NCBI GenBank assembly: GCA_027078745.1
Contig: JALWWO010000022.1
Coordinates: 35,124 to 99,123, forward strand
Length of the DNA: 64,000 nucleotides
From: Chromatiaceae bacterium
GTDB lineage: Bacteria > Pseudomonadota > Gammaproteobacteria > Chromatiales > Chromatiaceae
Reading direction: 5' to 3'
Below, one piece after another: positions 16,035 to 24,547 of the stretch (position 1 is the stretch's first letter; the number at the start of each line of letters is the position of its first letter). The translations under genes were made by a program, and so were the position numbers. The notes under the pieces were generated by a model. That model saw only the letters and a list, made by a program, of their open reading frames with translations. It made no database searches and was not told where the DNA came from.

Positions 16035-16927
16035 GCCGCGTAATCTAGGAGCAAGCCGAGGAAGATCAACATGCCCAGGTAGTTGTTTTTGAGAAAGGCT
16101 TCGAAGCAGCCCACCGGATCCCGATTTCGGATGAGATATTGATGATGCAGGGCGAGCAGGGCCGCGCCGCCCAATCCTGCAAAATACCAGAAGCCCCGCT
16201 GGGTCAGCAGGCCTATGAGGCTCATCAGGCCGAAGAACAAGAGCTGCAACAACCCGATGATCAGGCGATCATAGCGGCCAAACAGAATGGCGCTGGATTG
16301 GATGCCCGCCTTCAGGTCATCTTCCCGATCTACCATGGCGTACTGAGTATCGTAGATCAGCGCCCAGACGACCGTAGCCGCGAAGAGCAACCAGGCCACC
16401 GGCGGAATCTGTCCGGCGACAGCGCTGTACGCCATGGGCACCGCCCAGCCGAAGGCAGCCCCTAGAAAGAGTTGGGGAAGCTGGGTGTAGCGCTTTGTGA
16501 AAGGATAGAGAACTGCCAGCGCCAGGGCGACCCCGGACAGCGCGACTGTCGTCCAATCCAGCAGGAGCACGAGCAAAAAGGCCAGGAAGCTGAGCACTCC
16601 GAACACCGCCAGCGCTTCCCAGGGCTGGATGAGCCCTGCGGCCAGGGGCCGTTCCTTGGTGCGGGCAACCTGGCCGTCCAGATGGCGATCCGCAAAATCG
16701 TTGATGGCACAACCGGCGGAGCGCATGAGCACGACGCCCAAGATGAAGATGAGCACGACGCGCCAGGGGGGATGGCCGGCCCCCGCCAACCACAGGGCCC
16801 AGAGGGCAGGCCACAGGAGGAGAAAGATTCCGATGGGCCGATCCAGCCGGATCAACCGGAGGTAGAGTTGCAGCTTAGCCCGCCAGCCGGAAGCAGAAGG
16901 CGTGGAAACAGGGATTTTTGGGGTCAT
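16031..16927 (-). CDS. ubiA: 4-hydroxybenzoate polyprenyltransferase UbiA
   Basis: This inner-membrane prenyltransferase attaches the polyprenyl chain to 4-hydroxybenzoate in ubiquinone synthesis. The 298-residue protein has eight or nine hydrophobic helices and the two Asp-rich motifs NDFADRHLD and YDTQYAMVDREDD that bind Mg-prenyl diphosphate. The N-terminal RLDRPIGIFLLLWPALWALW is typical of bacterial UbiA. The usual partner ubiC is not adjacent; upstream is recG, 19 bp away. Confidence 0.93.
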   Translation of the reverse strand: MTPKIPVSTPSASGWRAKLQLYLRLIRLDRPIGIFLLLWPALWALWLAGAGHPPWRVVLIFILGVVLMRSAGCAINDFADRHLDGQVARTKERPLAAGLIQPWEALAVFGVLSFLAFLLVLLLDWTTVALSGVALALAVLYPFTKRYTQLPQLFLGAAFGWAVPMAYSAVAGQIPPVAWLLFAATVVWALIYDTQYAMVDREDDLKAGIQSSAILFGRYDRLIIGLLQLLFFGLMSLIGLLTQRGFWYFAGLGGAALLALHHQYLIRNRDPVGCFEAFLKNNYLGMLIFLGLLLDYAA

Positions 16928-16946
16928 GACAGCGCGCTATGGATAC

Positions 16947-19058
16947 TCAAACTCCCGCAAGATGCTCCCGATCTCGGAACCAACGTCGAATCAGAGGGGA
17001 TACAGCGTCCTCGCGCTGGTGCAACAGGATCTCAGCGATCTTTCGAGCCTGAGGCAACAGGGGGGCTTGGGCCACGGGATCTGCGATGCGAAATTGTACC
17101 GCACCAGCCTGGCGGGTGCCCAGCACTTCGCCAGGTCCCCGCAGCTGCAAATCTTTCTCCGCCAAGAGAAAACCGTCCGTGGTCTGGCGCAGCAGCTCGA
17201 TCCGCATTCGGGACAATTCGGACAAGGGCGAACGGTAGAGCAGTACACAATGGCCCTCCTGCGTACCCCGCCCGATCCGTCCCCGAAGCTGATGGAGTTG
17301 GGCTAAGCCCAAGCGCTCTGGATTTTCCACGATCATCAGGCTCGCATTGGGCACATCCAAGCCCACTTCGATAACGGTGGTGGCCACCAGGAGATCCAGT
17401 TCCCCGCTGCCGAACGCCGCCATGAGGGGGGCCCGTTCTGCGGGCGGCATCCGACCGTGCACCAATCCGATCCGCAGATCCGGCAGGGATTCCCGCAGAT
17501 TCTGCGCACATTCCTCAGCAGCTTGAGCTTGCAGGACTTCCGATTCCTCCACCAGCGTGCAAACCCAGTAGGCCTGACGCCCCTGCAAGCAAGCGTTCCG
17601 TACCCGCTGAATGACCTCTTCCCGTCGGGCATCGGGCACGGCCACCGTCTTCACCGGTTTGCGCCCCGGGGGCAGCTCGTCCAAGATAGATAAGTCTAGA
17701 TCCCCGTAGCTGGTCATGGCCAGGGAGCGGGGAATCGGGGTTGCGGTCATGATGAGCTGATGGGGTACCTGCCCCGATTTCCGCCCCTTCTCCCGCAGCT
17801 GCAACCGCTGATGCACGCCGAAACGATGCTGCTCATCCACGATGACCAGACCCAAGTTTGCGAAAGCAACTTCCCGCTGAAACAGGGCATGGGTGCCGAT
17901 GATGAGGGGAATTTCTCCCGACGCGATGGCCGCCAGCTTCGCTCGCCGGTCCCGACCCCGATGGCGACCGGTCAACCAGAGGCACCGGACGCCCAAAGGC
18001 TGTAGCCATTGCTGCAAGGTGCGATAGTGCTGTTCGGAGAGCAATTCCGTAGGGGCCAAGATGGCTACTTGATAGCCCGCATCCACCGCTTGCAGGGCAG
18101 CCAGGGCAGCCACGACCGTCTTGCCGGAGCCCACATCCCCTTGCAACAGGCGCAGCATGGGGACCGGCTGGGCCAGGTCTTCGGCGATCTCCGCGACTAC
18201 CCGTTTTTGTGCGGCGGTGAGGGGAAAGGGCAGATGCCCCAGGAGCTTCGCCGCCAATTTTCCGTCGTGCCGCAGCGCCGGCGCTGGGGCAGTGCGTCGC
18301 CGCTGCCGCATCCGCTGCAAGCTCAGCTGATGGGCGACCAATTCTTCCAGGATCAGGCGGCGATGGGCTGGTGTGCGCCGCTCGGAGAGCAGCTCGAGGG
18401 GGCTGTCCGGTGGGGGATGGTGGACAAAGCGCAGGGCTGCTGCCAAGCTGGGCAGCTGAAATTCCGCCACCACCGAAGGGGGCAGCGCTTCTTCCAAGGG
18501 ATATGCATCGAGCAAGCGCAAGGCTTGGGCCACCAGATTTCGCCAAGCGGTTTGGGAAATGCCGGAAATGCTGGGATAGACAGGGGATAGGCTGGATTCC
18601 ACCGGCGGCGTTTGCCCTGTCTTCAACAACCGATATTCCGGATGGATCATTTCCAAGGATCTGGGCCCAAGCCGCACTTCTCCGAAACAGCGCAGCCGCC
18701 GCCCAGGCCGCAGCAGGGCCAATTGGTTGCGCCCGAAGTGGAACAGGCGCAGGAGGAGCATGCCCGTACCGTCACCTAACCAGACCTGAAGTGAGGGCCG
18801 GGCACCCCGCGCGATGCGGGCTTCGTAGATCTCCCCCACCACCTGGGCTTCCATGCTTGGGCGCAGATCAGCCAAGGGCAGGATGCGGGTGCGGTCCTGA
18901 TAGCGCAGGGGCAGATGAAGCAGCAGATCGAACAGGCTGTGCAAGTTTCGCTTTGCCAACCGTTCCCGCAAGCTTGGCCCCACCCCCTGCAACCGACTGA
19001 TGGGCAAGCTGGCAAAGGAGGGGACGGAATCAGGATGGATTGGGGAAGAAAGGTTCAT
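16947..19058 (-). CDS. recG: ATP-dependent DNA helicase RecG
   Basis: RecG reverses stalled replication forks and branch-migrates Holliday junctions. The 703-residue protein has the N-terminal wedge/OB region (LQGVGPSLRERLAKRNLHSL), Walker A GDVGSGKT, the DEQH box (VIVDEQHRFG), TATPIPRSLAM, and helicase motifs ending in GRIGRGTQEGHCVLLY, followed by the TRG-type C-terminus. ATG at 19058 was preferred over an upstream TTG. It diverges from yjbQ with a 67-bp gap that must hold both promoters. Confidence 0.95.
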   Translation of the reverse strand: MNLSSPIHPDSVPSFASLPISRLQGVGPSLRERLAKRNLHSLFDLLLHLPLRYQDRTRILPLADLRPSMEAQVVGEIYEARIARGARPSLQVWLGDGTGMLLLRLFHFGRNQLALLRPGRRLRCFGEVRLGPRSLEMIHPEYRLLKTGQTPPVESSLSPVYPSISGISQTAWRNLVAQALRLLDAYPLEEALPPSVVAEFQLPSLAAALRFVHHPPPDSPLELLSERRTPAHRRLILEELVAHQLSLQRMRQRRRTAPAPALRHDGKLAAKLLGHLPFPLTAAQKRVVAEIAEDLAQPVPMLRLLQGDVGSGKTVVAALAALQAVDAGYQVAILAPTELLSEQHYRTLQQWLQPLGVRCLWLTGRHRGRDRRAKLAAIASGEIPLIIGTHALFQREVAFANLGLVIVDEQHRFGVHQRLQLREKGRKSGQVPHQLIMTATPIPRSLAMTSYGDLDLSILDELPPGRKPVKTVAVPDARREEVIQRVRNACLQGRQAYWVCTLVEESEVLQAQAAEECAQNLRESLPDLRIGLVHGRMPPAERAPLMAAFGSGELDLLVATTVIEVGLDVPNASLMIVENPERLGLAQLHQLRGRIGRGTQEGHCVLLYRSPLSELSRMRIELLRQTTDGFLLAEKDLQLRGPGEVLGTRQAGAVQFRIADPVAQAPLLPQARKIAEILLHQREDAVSPLIRRWFRDREHLAGV

Positions 19059-19125
19059 GGTTGCAGGCGGCAAATCCCTTACCTATGCTGCACATGCTCT
19101 GTTCAAGATAAAAGATTGCTCCGCG

Positions 19126-19542
19126 ATGATCCATCAAGAACGCTTCCGCGTCGAAACCGCCGGGCGGGGACTCTACGAACTGACTGCCCGGGTGCAAGGG
19201 AAAGTTAAAGCCTCGGGAATCCGCACGGGGCTTTGTCATCTGTACCTGCACCACACCAGCGCCGCCCTGATCCTCTGCGAAAACGCCGATCCCTCTGTGC
19301 GCACGGATCTAGAAACCTTCTTTCAACGGCTGGTGCGCGATGGAGATTCCGCCTTCACCCATCGCAGCGAGGGGCCAGATGACATGTCCGCCCATATCCG
19401 CAGCATCCTGACGGGCACAGCCCTCAGCCTGCCCATCACAGAAGGGCGCTGTGCCCTGGGTACCTGGCAGGGGATCTTCCTCTACGAACACCGCAGCGGC
19501 GCTCATCAGCGCCGTTTGACCCTGACTTTGAACGGGGAATAG
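19126..19542 (+). CDS. yjbQ: YjbQ/UPF0047 family protein
   Basis: From the ATG at 19126 the protein is 138 residues, the exact size of E. coli YjbQ. Signature segments are LYLHHTSAALILCENADPSV and the C-terminal GTWQGIFLYEHR. The family has a jelly-roll-like fold and a weak reported thiamin-phosphate-synthase activity; true function is unsettled. It is convergent with mltB (3 bp between stops). Confidence 0.9.
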   Translation: MIHQERFRVETAGRGLYELTARVQGKVKASGIRTGLCHLYLHHTSAALILCENADPSVRTDLETFFQRLVRDGDSAFTHRSEGPDDMSAHIRSILTGTALSLPITEGRCALGTWQGIFLYEHRSGAHQRRLTLTLNGE

Positions 19543-19545
19543 GGT

Positions 19546-20679
19546 TCAGAGCGCTTGACCCAACCGGTTGGAGAGCTGCTTGGAAAGATAGGAGTTCGAT
19601 GCCTCCTGTTGATAACGCTTGCGGATGCGCTGGGCGAGCTGATGCACCACCATGGCATAATAGCTGCTGTGGTTGTAGCGGGTGATGACGTAGAAATTGT
19701 TCAGCCCTAGCCAATATTCATAGCCCCCGGCAGCATCCAGGCGGATGAGGCGGAGGCCCTCTGTTACAGCCAGGGGCTGGCTGGGCTGGACGCCGTAGCG
19801 CTGGAGTTCCTCCAAGGAATAACGGGTATCATAGCCGGTCTTCAAGGCGCTGACTCTTGTGCCCTGCACCTTCGCAGGGACCACAACGGGCGCACCCTTC
19901 TGCCAGCCGTGGGCGGCGAAATAATTCGCCACGCTGCCGATGGCATCGACAGGATTCCAGAGATCCCGACGGCCATTGCCGTCGAAATCCACCGCCCATC
20001 GGTGAAAGCTGGAGGGCATGAACTGCCCATAGCCCATGGCCCCGGCATAGGAACCCTTCGGGGCCAAAGGATCTAGACCCTCCTCACGGGCCATCACCAG
20101 AAAAGCCGCCAATTCATCGGTGAAGAAGGCAGAACGGCGGGGATAGTCAAAGGCGAGGGTGGCTAGGGCGTCGATGACCCGATGCTTGCCCAACACCCGA
20201 CCATAGCGCGTTTCCACCCCGAGGATGGCCACTACATATTCCGGCGGCACTCCGTAGCGCTGTTCCGCCCGTCGGAGCGCCTGCTCGTAACGTCGCCAGA
20301 ATCGTGCTCCGTTGCTCACATTAGCCGGCGTCAGGAATGTTGCCCGATAGCGCGTCCAAGCGCCGGTAGGTCCTGTGTTCTTCTGCCTTTTGGGCCGGTT
20401 GACGAAGCGGAGAATCCAGGGCTGCCGCTCCACCTGGGCCAGCAGCTTGCGCAGAGCTTCTGGATCGAAGTGTTCTTCTCGGGCCATGCGCTCGATGAAG
20501 GCCTGGGCAGCTGCGTGATGCACATAGTCTCCCCGCAGGGGCTGAGCGCGGGGAGCAACTGCACGAAGCGGGGCGCCGGAGGAATCCCGCACTTGGGGTT
20601 CCAGGGCGGAACCGCAAGCGATCAGAAGAAAGGGTAACCCTACGGGCAGCCAGGGGCGCAGGCTGGGGAAGGCAATCAT
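19546..20679 (-). CDS. mltB: Membrane-bound lytic murein transglycosylase B
   Basis: The 377-residue protein has a lipoprotein signal with lipobox LIAC near residue 22 and the SLT-2/MltB catalytic domain: catalytic Glu in YVVAILGVETRYGRVLGKHR, then GAMGYGQFMPSSFHRWAVDF and the C-terminal TRYNHSSYYAMVVHQLA. It cleaves glycan strands to 1,6-anhydro products in the periplasm, a process that feeds AmpD, encoded about 11 kb further on. Not grouped here with rodA, unlike in many relatives. Confidence 0.93.
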   Translation of the reverse strand: MIAFPSLRPWLPVGLPFLLIACGSALEPQVRDSSGAPLRAVAPRAQPLRGDYVHHAAAQAFIERMAREEHFDPEALRKLLAQVERQPWILRFVNRPKRQKNTGPTGAWTRYRATFLTPANVSNGARFWRRYEQALRRAEQRYGVPPEYVVAILGVETRYGRVLGKHRVIDALATLAFDYPRRSAFFTDELAAFLVMAREEGLDPLAPKGSYAGAMGYGQFMPSSFHRWAVDFDGNGRRDLWNPVDAIGSVANYFAAHGWQKGAPVVVPAKVQGTRVSALKTGYDTRYSLEELQRYGVQPSQPLAVTEGLRLIRLDAAGGYEYWLGLNNFYVITRYNHSSYYAMVVHQLAQRIRKRYQQEASNSYLSKQLSNRLGQAL

Positions 20680-20723
20680 GAAAAAGTGCCTTAGTGCTTA
20701 TCTGTTAGGGATCATAGAATATC

Positions 20724-21449
20724 TTAGACAGAAGGCAACCATTCCAAGAGCGGGATCTGTTCCTGTTTCCACTGTTGCTGCGGTGCAGGTTGGGTGCAGA
20801 GGTGTTTCAGCACTTGGAGAAATTGGGGGCGGGGCATCTGCATTGCTCCCATGCGGGACAGGTGCTCGCTCGCCACTTGACAATCGATCAGCCCATAGCC
20901 CCAGGCGTCCAGCACTTGACAGAGGGCGACCAGCGCCAGCTTGGAAGCATTGCTCGCTCGGCTGAACATGGATTCCCCGAAGAACATCCGACCTAGGGCG
21001 ACCCCGTAGAGTCCCCCCACCAGGGTTTCTCCCTGCCAGACCTCCACCGAATGAGCCCAGCCCGCTCGGTGCAGTTCTTGATAGGCAGCGATCATTGCAT
21101 CCACCAGCCAAGTGTCCCGCGTATCCCTGCGAGGGGCGGCGCAGCCCAGGATGACGCCGGAAAAATCCTGATCCAGGCTGATGCGGAAGGGCTGCTTGCG
21201 GATCAGCTTGCGCAGGCTGCGGGAGAGGTGCACCCGCCGGGGGATCAGAACGGCGCGGGGATCCGGCGACCACCAGAGGATGGGTTCCCCCGGATTGAAC
21301 CAGGGAAAGATGCCGTTTCGATAGGCATTGAGGAGCCGCGGCACGCTCAGATCACCCCCGATGGCCAACAGTCCGTTGGGTTCCGTCTCCGCCTGATCCA
21401 CTGGCGGGAAGGGTTCTGTGGGCTGGTCGGGATCCAGAAAGGTGATCAT
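20724..21449 (-). CDS. aat: Leucyl/phenylalanyl-tRNA-protein transferase
   Basis: Aat adds Leu or Phe to N-terminal Arg/Lys residues, marking proteins for ClpS/ClpAP degradation. The 241-residue protein matches the family in length and in motifs: PNGLLAIGGDLSVPRLLNAY, GIFPWF, WWSPDPRAVL, and the core GLYGVALGRMFFGESMFSR, then SKLALVALC. Lies downstream of recJ by 72 bp. Confidence 0.95.
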   Translation of the reverse strand: MITFLDPDQPTEPFPPVDQAETEPNGLLAIGGDLSVPRLLNAYRNGIFPWFNPGEPILWWSPDPRAVLIPRRVHLSRSLRKLIRKQPFRISLDQDFSGVILGCAAPRRDTRDTWLVDAMIAAYQELHRAGWAHSVEVWQGETLVGGLYGVALGRMFFGESMFSRASNASKLALVALCQVLDAWGYGLIDCQVASEHLSRMGAMQMPRPQFLQVLKHLCTQPAPQQQWKQEQIPLLEWLPSV

Positions 21450-21521
21450 TTTCTGCCAGATCGCAGGCGCTCAGAAGCCCGGGGAAGAGAGACGGAGCCC
21501 GAGAGATCCGCACGCGCTCGC

Positions 21522-23276
21522 TCATCCCAGGCATTCCAGATGAACCAGAAGCAGTTGGGGGCTGAGCACCCCCCGGAACTCATTCACATCCAGATGATAG
21601 GCCAGATGGGCCCGCGTTCCCACTTCCGGCACCGGGCCTTGCCAGTAAAAGGCGACGGCATCCAGCGGGAACCCGCCGGACACCGACCGCACCCGCAGGC
21701 GCAGATGGACTTGCTCCTTGCCGATGCGCTGTTGTTGCAAAATGTGAAATTCCCCGTCGAACAGGGGTTCGGGAAAATCCTTGCCCCAGGGGCCTGCCTG
21801 CCGCAGGAGCTGTGCCGTGTAGAGATTGAAATCCCTGGGGCTGAGCGCTCCATCGGAGAGCAGAATGCGCGCTCGGGGTGCCTCCCCGAGCACCTGCCCG
21901 ACCGCTTCGGAGAAGGCTGCTCGAAAGGCCGGAAATTGGGCTTCCGAAAGCTGCAGGCCCACCGCCATCGCATGGCCGCCGAACCCAGCGATCAGCTCGG
22001 GATGTCGTCGGTCGATCTCCCCCAGCAGATCCCGCAGATGCAGACCTTCGACGGAACGACCGGAACCCCGCAACGTCCCCGCGCCCGCGGGAGCAAAGGC
22101 GATGACGGGGCGATGCCAGCGTTCCCGCATTCGACTCGCTAGGACGCCGGTCAACCCCTGATGCCAATCCGACCGATAGAGACAGAGCCCAGAGGGCAGG
22201 GGGATTTGGCGCTGTTCCAAGTCCTGCAATTCGGTTTCCGCCTGGCGCTTCATATGCCCTTCAATCCGACGGCGCGTCCGATTGAGCCGATCCAGTTCCT
22301 TGGCCAAGGCGCTGGCTTCCGGCTCTTCGGCGAGCAGGCAGGCCACACCTAAGGACATGTCGTCCAGTCGGCCGGCCGCATTGAGCCGAGGCGTCACGGC
22401 AAAGGTCAGATCCTGGGCGACTGCTCGGTCGGGATTGCGACCGGCAATCCGGAGCAAGGCGCGGATGCCCGGATTGCCCCGAGGGGAACGAATCCGGATC
22501 AATCCTTGATGCACGAGAATGCGATTGTTCCGGTCCAGGCTCACCACATCCGCCACCGTGCCCAAGGCTACCAGATCCAGCAATCTGCCCAGATTGGGTT
22601 CCGGACGTTTGGCATGAAACCAGCCGCGGGCTCGAAGCTGAGCCCGCACTCCGGTCAACAGGTAAAAAATGACCCCCACGCCGGCGAGGTGCTTGCTGGG
22701 GAAGGGATCGCCCGGGCGGTTGGGATTCACGATGGCTTCCGCCGCCGGCAGCGCTTCCCCGGGCAGATGATGATCCGTGATGATGACGGGGATGCCCAGG
22801 TCGTTCGCTTGCGCCACCGCCGTTTGGGCAGCGATGCCGTTGTCCACGGTGATGAGGAGATCCGGTTGCAGGGCTTGGGCCGCTTCCAGCACCTGGGGGT
22901 TCAGCCCATAGCCTGAATGAAACCGGTTAGGAATCAGATAGTCCAGCCGTTCCGCCCCCAGCGCCCGCAGGCCCCGCACCGCCACCGCCGTGCCCGTGGC
23001 GCCGTCCACATCGTAATCCCCTATGATGAGCAGCTTGTCCCCCCGCTGGATCGCATCGGCGATGCGTTCCCCAGCGGTCCGAAGGTCCAACAGCCCATCG
23101 GCGGGATGCAGATCCTGGAGGGCAAGGCGATAATCCGCTTCGGTGCGGATGCCCCGAGCGCTGTAGATCCGTCGGAGCAGGGGGGGGAGAGTTCGAGGCA
23201 ACTGGCGCTCCGCCGCTGGGTCGGGAACGCGGCGGCGGATCTGCACCGGCGGGGGCACTGGGGAACCTGCGGCCAT
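21522..23276 (-). CDS. recJ: Single-stranded-DNA-specific exonuclease RecJ
   Basis: This 5'-3' ssDNA exonuclease acts in RecF recombination and mismatch repair. From the ATG at 23276 the protein has 584 residues, with DHH-family motifs LLIIGDYDVDGATG, PVIITDHHLPG and the C-terminal DHHA1 glycine motif GFGGHAMAVGL. The start avoids a 46-codon extension that would run back toward the tRNA gene. 97 bp separate it from tRNA-Leu, which lies upstream on the same strand and may be co-transcribed. Confidence 0.93.
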   Translation of the reverse strand: MAAGSPVPPPVQIRRRVPDPAAERQLPRTLPPLLRRIYSARGIRTEADYRLALQDLHPADGLLDLRTAGERIADAIQRGDKLLIIGDYDVDGATGTAVAVRGLRALGAERLDYLIPNRFHSGYGLNPQVLEAAQALQPDLLITVDNGIAAQTAVAQANDLGIPVIITDHHLPGEALPAAEAIVNPNRPGDPFPSKHLAGVGVIFYLLTGVRAQLRARGWFHAKRPEPNLGRLLDLVALGTVADVVSLDRNNRILVHQGLIRIRSPRGNPGIRALLRIAGRNPDRAVAQDLTFAVTPRLNAAGRLDDMSLGVACLLAEEPEASALAKELDRLNRTRRRIEGHMKRQAETELQDLEQRQIPLPSGLCLYRSDWHQGLTGVLASRMRERWHRPVIAFAPAGAGTLRGSGRSVEGLHLRDLLGEIDRRHPELIAGFGGHAMAVGLQLSEAQFPAFRAAFSEAVGQVLGEAPRARILLSDGALSPRDFNLYTAQLLRQAGPWGKDFPEPLFDGEFHILQQQRIGKEQVHLRLRVRSVSGGFPLDAVAFYWQGPVPEVGTRAHLAYHLDVNEFRGVLSPQLLLVHLECLG

Positions 23277-23373
23277 AAAAACAACCTGCTGACTGGCTGA
23301 AAACGCCTCTGTTACCCGTCCGCCGGTCGCCATCGAATGCTGTTTCAGCAGCAACCGCGCAGCTTGCTTGAGT

Positions 23374-23460
23374 TGGTACCGGGGGCCGGACTCGAACCGG
23401 CAAGGTGTCGCCACCGGTGGATTTTGAGTCCACTGCGTCTACCAATTTCGCCACCCCGGC
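23374..23460 (-). tRNA. tRNA-Leu (anticodon CAA)
   Basis: An 87-nt tRNA with the long variable arm of class II tRNAs. The minus strand starts GCCGGGG, pairs with CCCCGGT at the 3' end and includes an encoded CCA. The anticodon stem is closed by GTGGA/TCCAC around loop CTCAAAA, giving anticodon CAA for Leu codon UUG. The T arm is GCCGG-TTCGAGT-CCGGC. Confidence 0.95.
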
Positions 23461-23470
23461 AAGCTTGCGT

Positions 23471-23498
23471 ATTATATCTCATTTCCCTGACCTGAAAA
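23471..23498 (-). promoter_or_regulatory. Promoter of tRNA-Leu
   Basis: On the minus strand a perfect TATAAT (23476-23471) lies 10 bp upstream of the tRNA 5' end, preceded with a 16-bp spacer by TTTTCA, a partial -35 box. The position is right for a tRNA transcript with a very short leader. queA diverges from the same gap. Confidence 0.6.
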
Positions 23499-23517
23499 GC
23501 CCAGAACAGCCATTCGG

Positions 23518-24543
23518 ATGCGCCGTTCCGATTTTCACTTCGCATTGCCTCCCGACCGCATCGCCCAATACCCTCTAAAAAATCGATCCGCCAGCCGACT
23601 GCTGTGCCTGGACGGGCGCGGCAATCGCCAGGATCGCCGATTTTGGGAACTGCCCGATCTCCTGCGCCCAGGGGATCTGTTGGTCTTCAACAATACCAAA
23701 GTGCTGCGGGCGCGGTTCTTCGGTCGCAAGGCCAGCGGCGGCCAGGTGGAAATCCTGTTGGAACGCCTGCTCAGTGCTCGGGAGGCGCTGGCCCAGATCC
23801 GCGCGAGCAAAGCCCCCAAGCCCGGCACCCCACTCTATCTGGCCGGCGGAGAACCCTTGCGCTGCGAGGGGCGAGCGGGAGATCTTTTCCACCTGCGGGC
23901 GCTGGAAGAAGATTTCTCCCATCTCATGCAGCGCCAGGGCCATATGCCCTTGCCCCCCTACATTCGGCGACCCGATGGACCCAAGGATGAGGCACGCTAT
24001 CAGACGGTCTATGCGAGTCGGGCGGGGGCAGTAGCTGCCCCGACCGCCGGTTTGCATTTCGATGCGGCCTTGCTGGAGCGACTGAAACAACGGGGCATTG
24101 GATTCGCCCAGATTACTTTGCACATCGGTGCGGGCACTTTTCAGCCGGTGCGAGTGGAAAACCTGGACGAACATCAGATGCATGCAGAATGGTTGGAAGT
24201 GGATGAAACCGCCTGCCAGCAGATCCAGGCCGCCCGCGCTGCCGGCGGGCGAATCATCGCCGTGGGCACTACCAGCGTTCGCAGCTTGGAAACCGCCGCT
24301 GCGAACGGGACGCTCCGGCCCTATCGGGGGGAAACCCGCCTGTTCATCCGCCCAGGCTATCGATTCCGCGCGGTGGATGCCCTGATCACCAACTTCCACC
24401 TGCCGGAATCCACCCTGCTGATGCTGGTCTGCGCCTTCGGGGGGCGGGAATCGGTGCTGGCCGCCTATGCCCATGCGGTGGAGCAGGGCTATCGCTTCTT
24501 CAGCTATGGGGATGCCATGTTCCTCAGCCGTCGGGCACCCTGA
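23518..24543 (+). CDS. queA: tRNA preQ1(34) S-adenosylmethionine ribosyltransferase-isomerase
   Basis: QueA transfers and rearranges the ribose of SAM onto 7-aminomethyl-7-deazaguanine in tRNA, giving epoxyqueuosine. The 341-residue protein has [19 protein letters not shown] N-terminus, [45 protein letters not shown] and [20 protein letters not shown]. No tgt, yajC or secD follows; hrpA comes next after 4 bp, an unusual pairing that still suggests co-transcription. Confidence 0.95.
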   Translation: MRRSDFHFALPPDRIAQYPLKNRSASRLLCLDGRGNRQDRRFWELPDLLRPGDLLVFNNTKVLRARFFGRKASGGQVEILLERLLSAREALAQIRASKAPKPGTPLYLAGGEPLRCEGRAGDLFHLRALEEDFSHLMQRQGHMPLPPYIRRPDGPKDEARYQTVYASRAGAVAAPTAGLHFDAALLERLKQRGIGFAQITLHIGAGTFQPVRVENLDEHQMHAEWLEVDETACQQIQAARAAGGRIIAVGTTSVRSLETAAANGTLRPYRGETRLFIRPGYRFRAVDALITNFHLPESTLLMLVCAFGGRESVLAAYAHAVEQGYRFFSYGDAMFLSRRAP

Positions 24544-24547
24544 AATT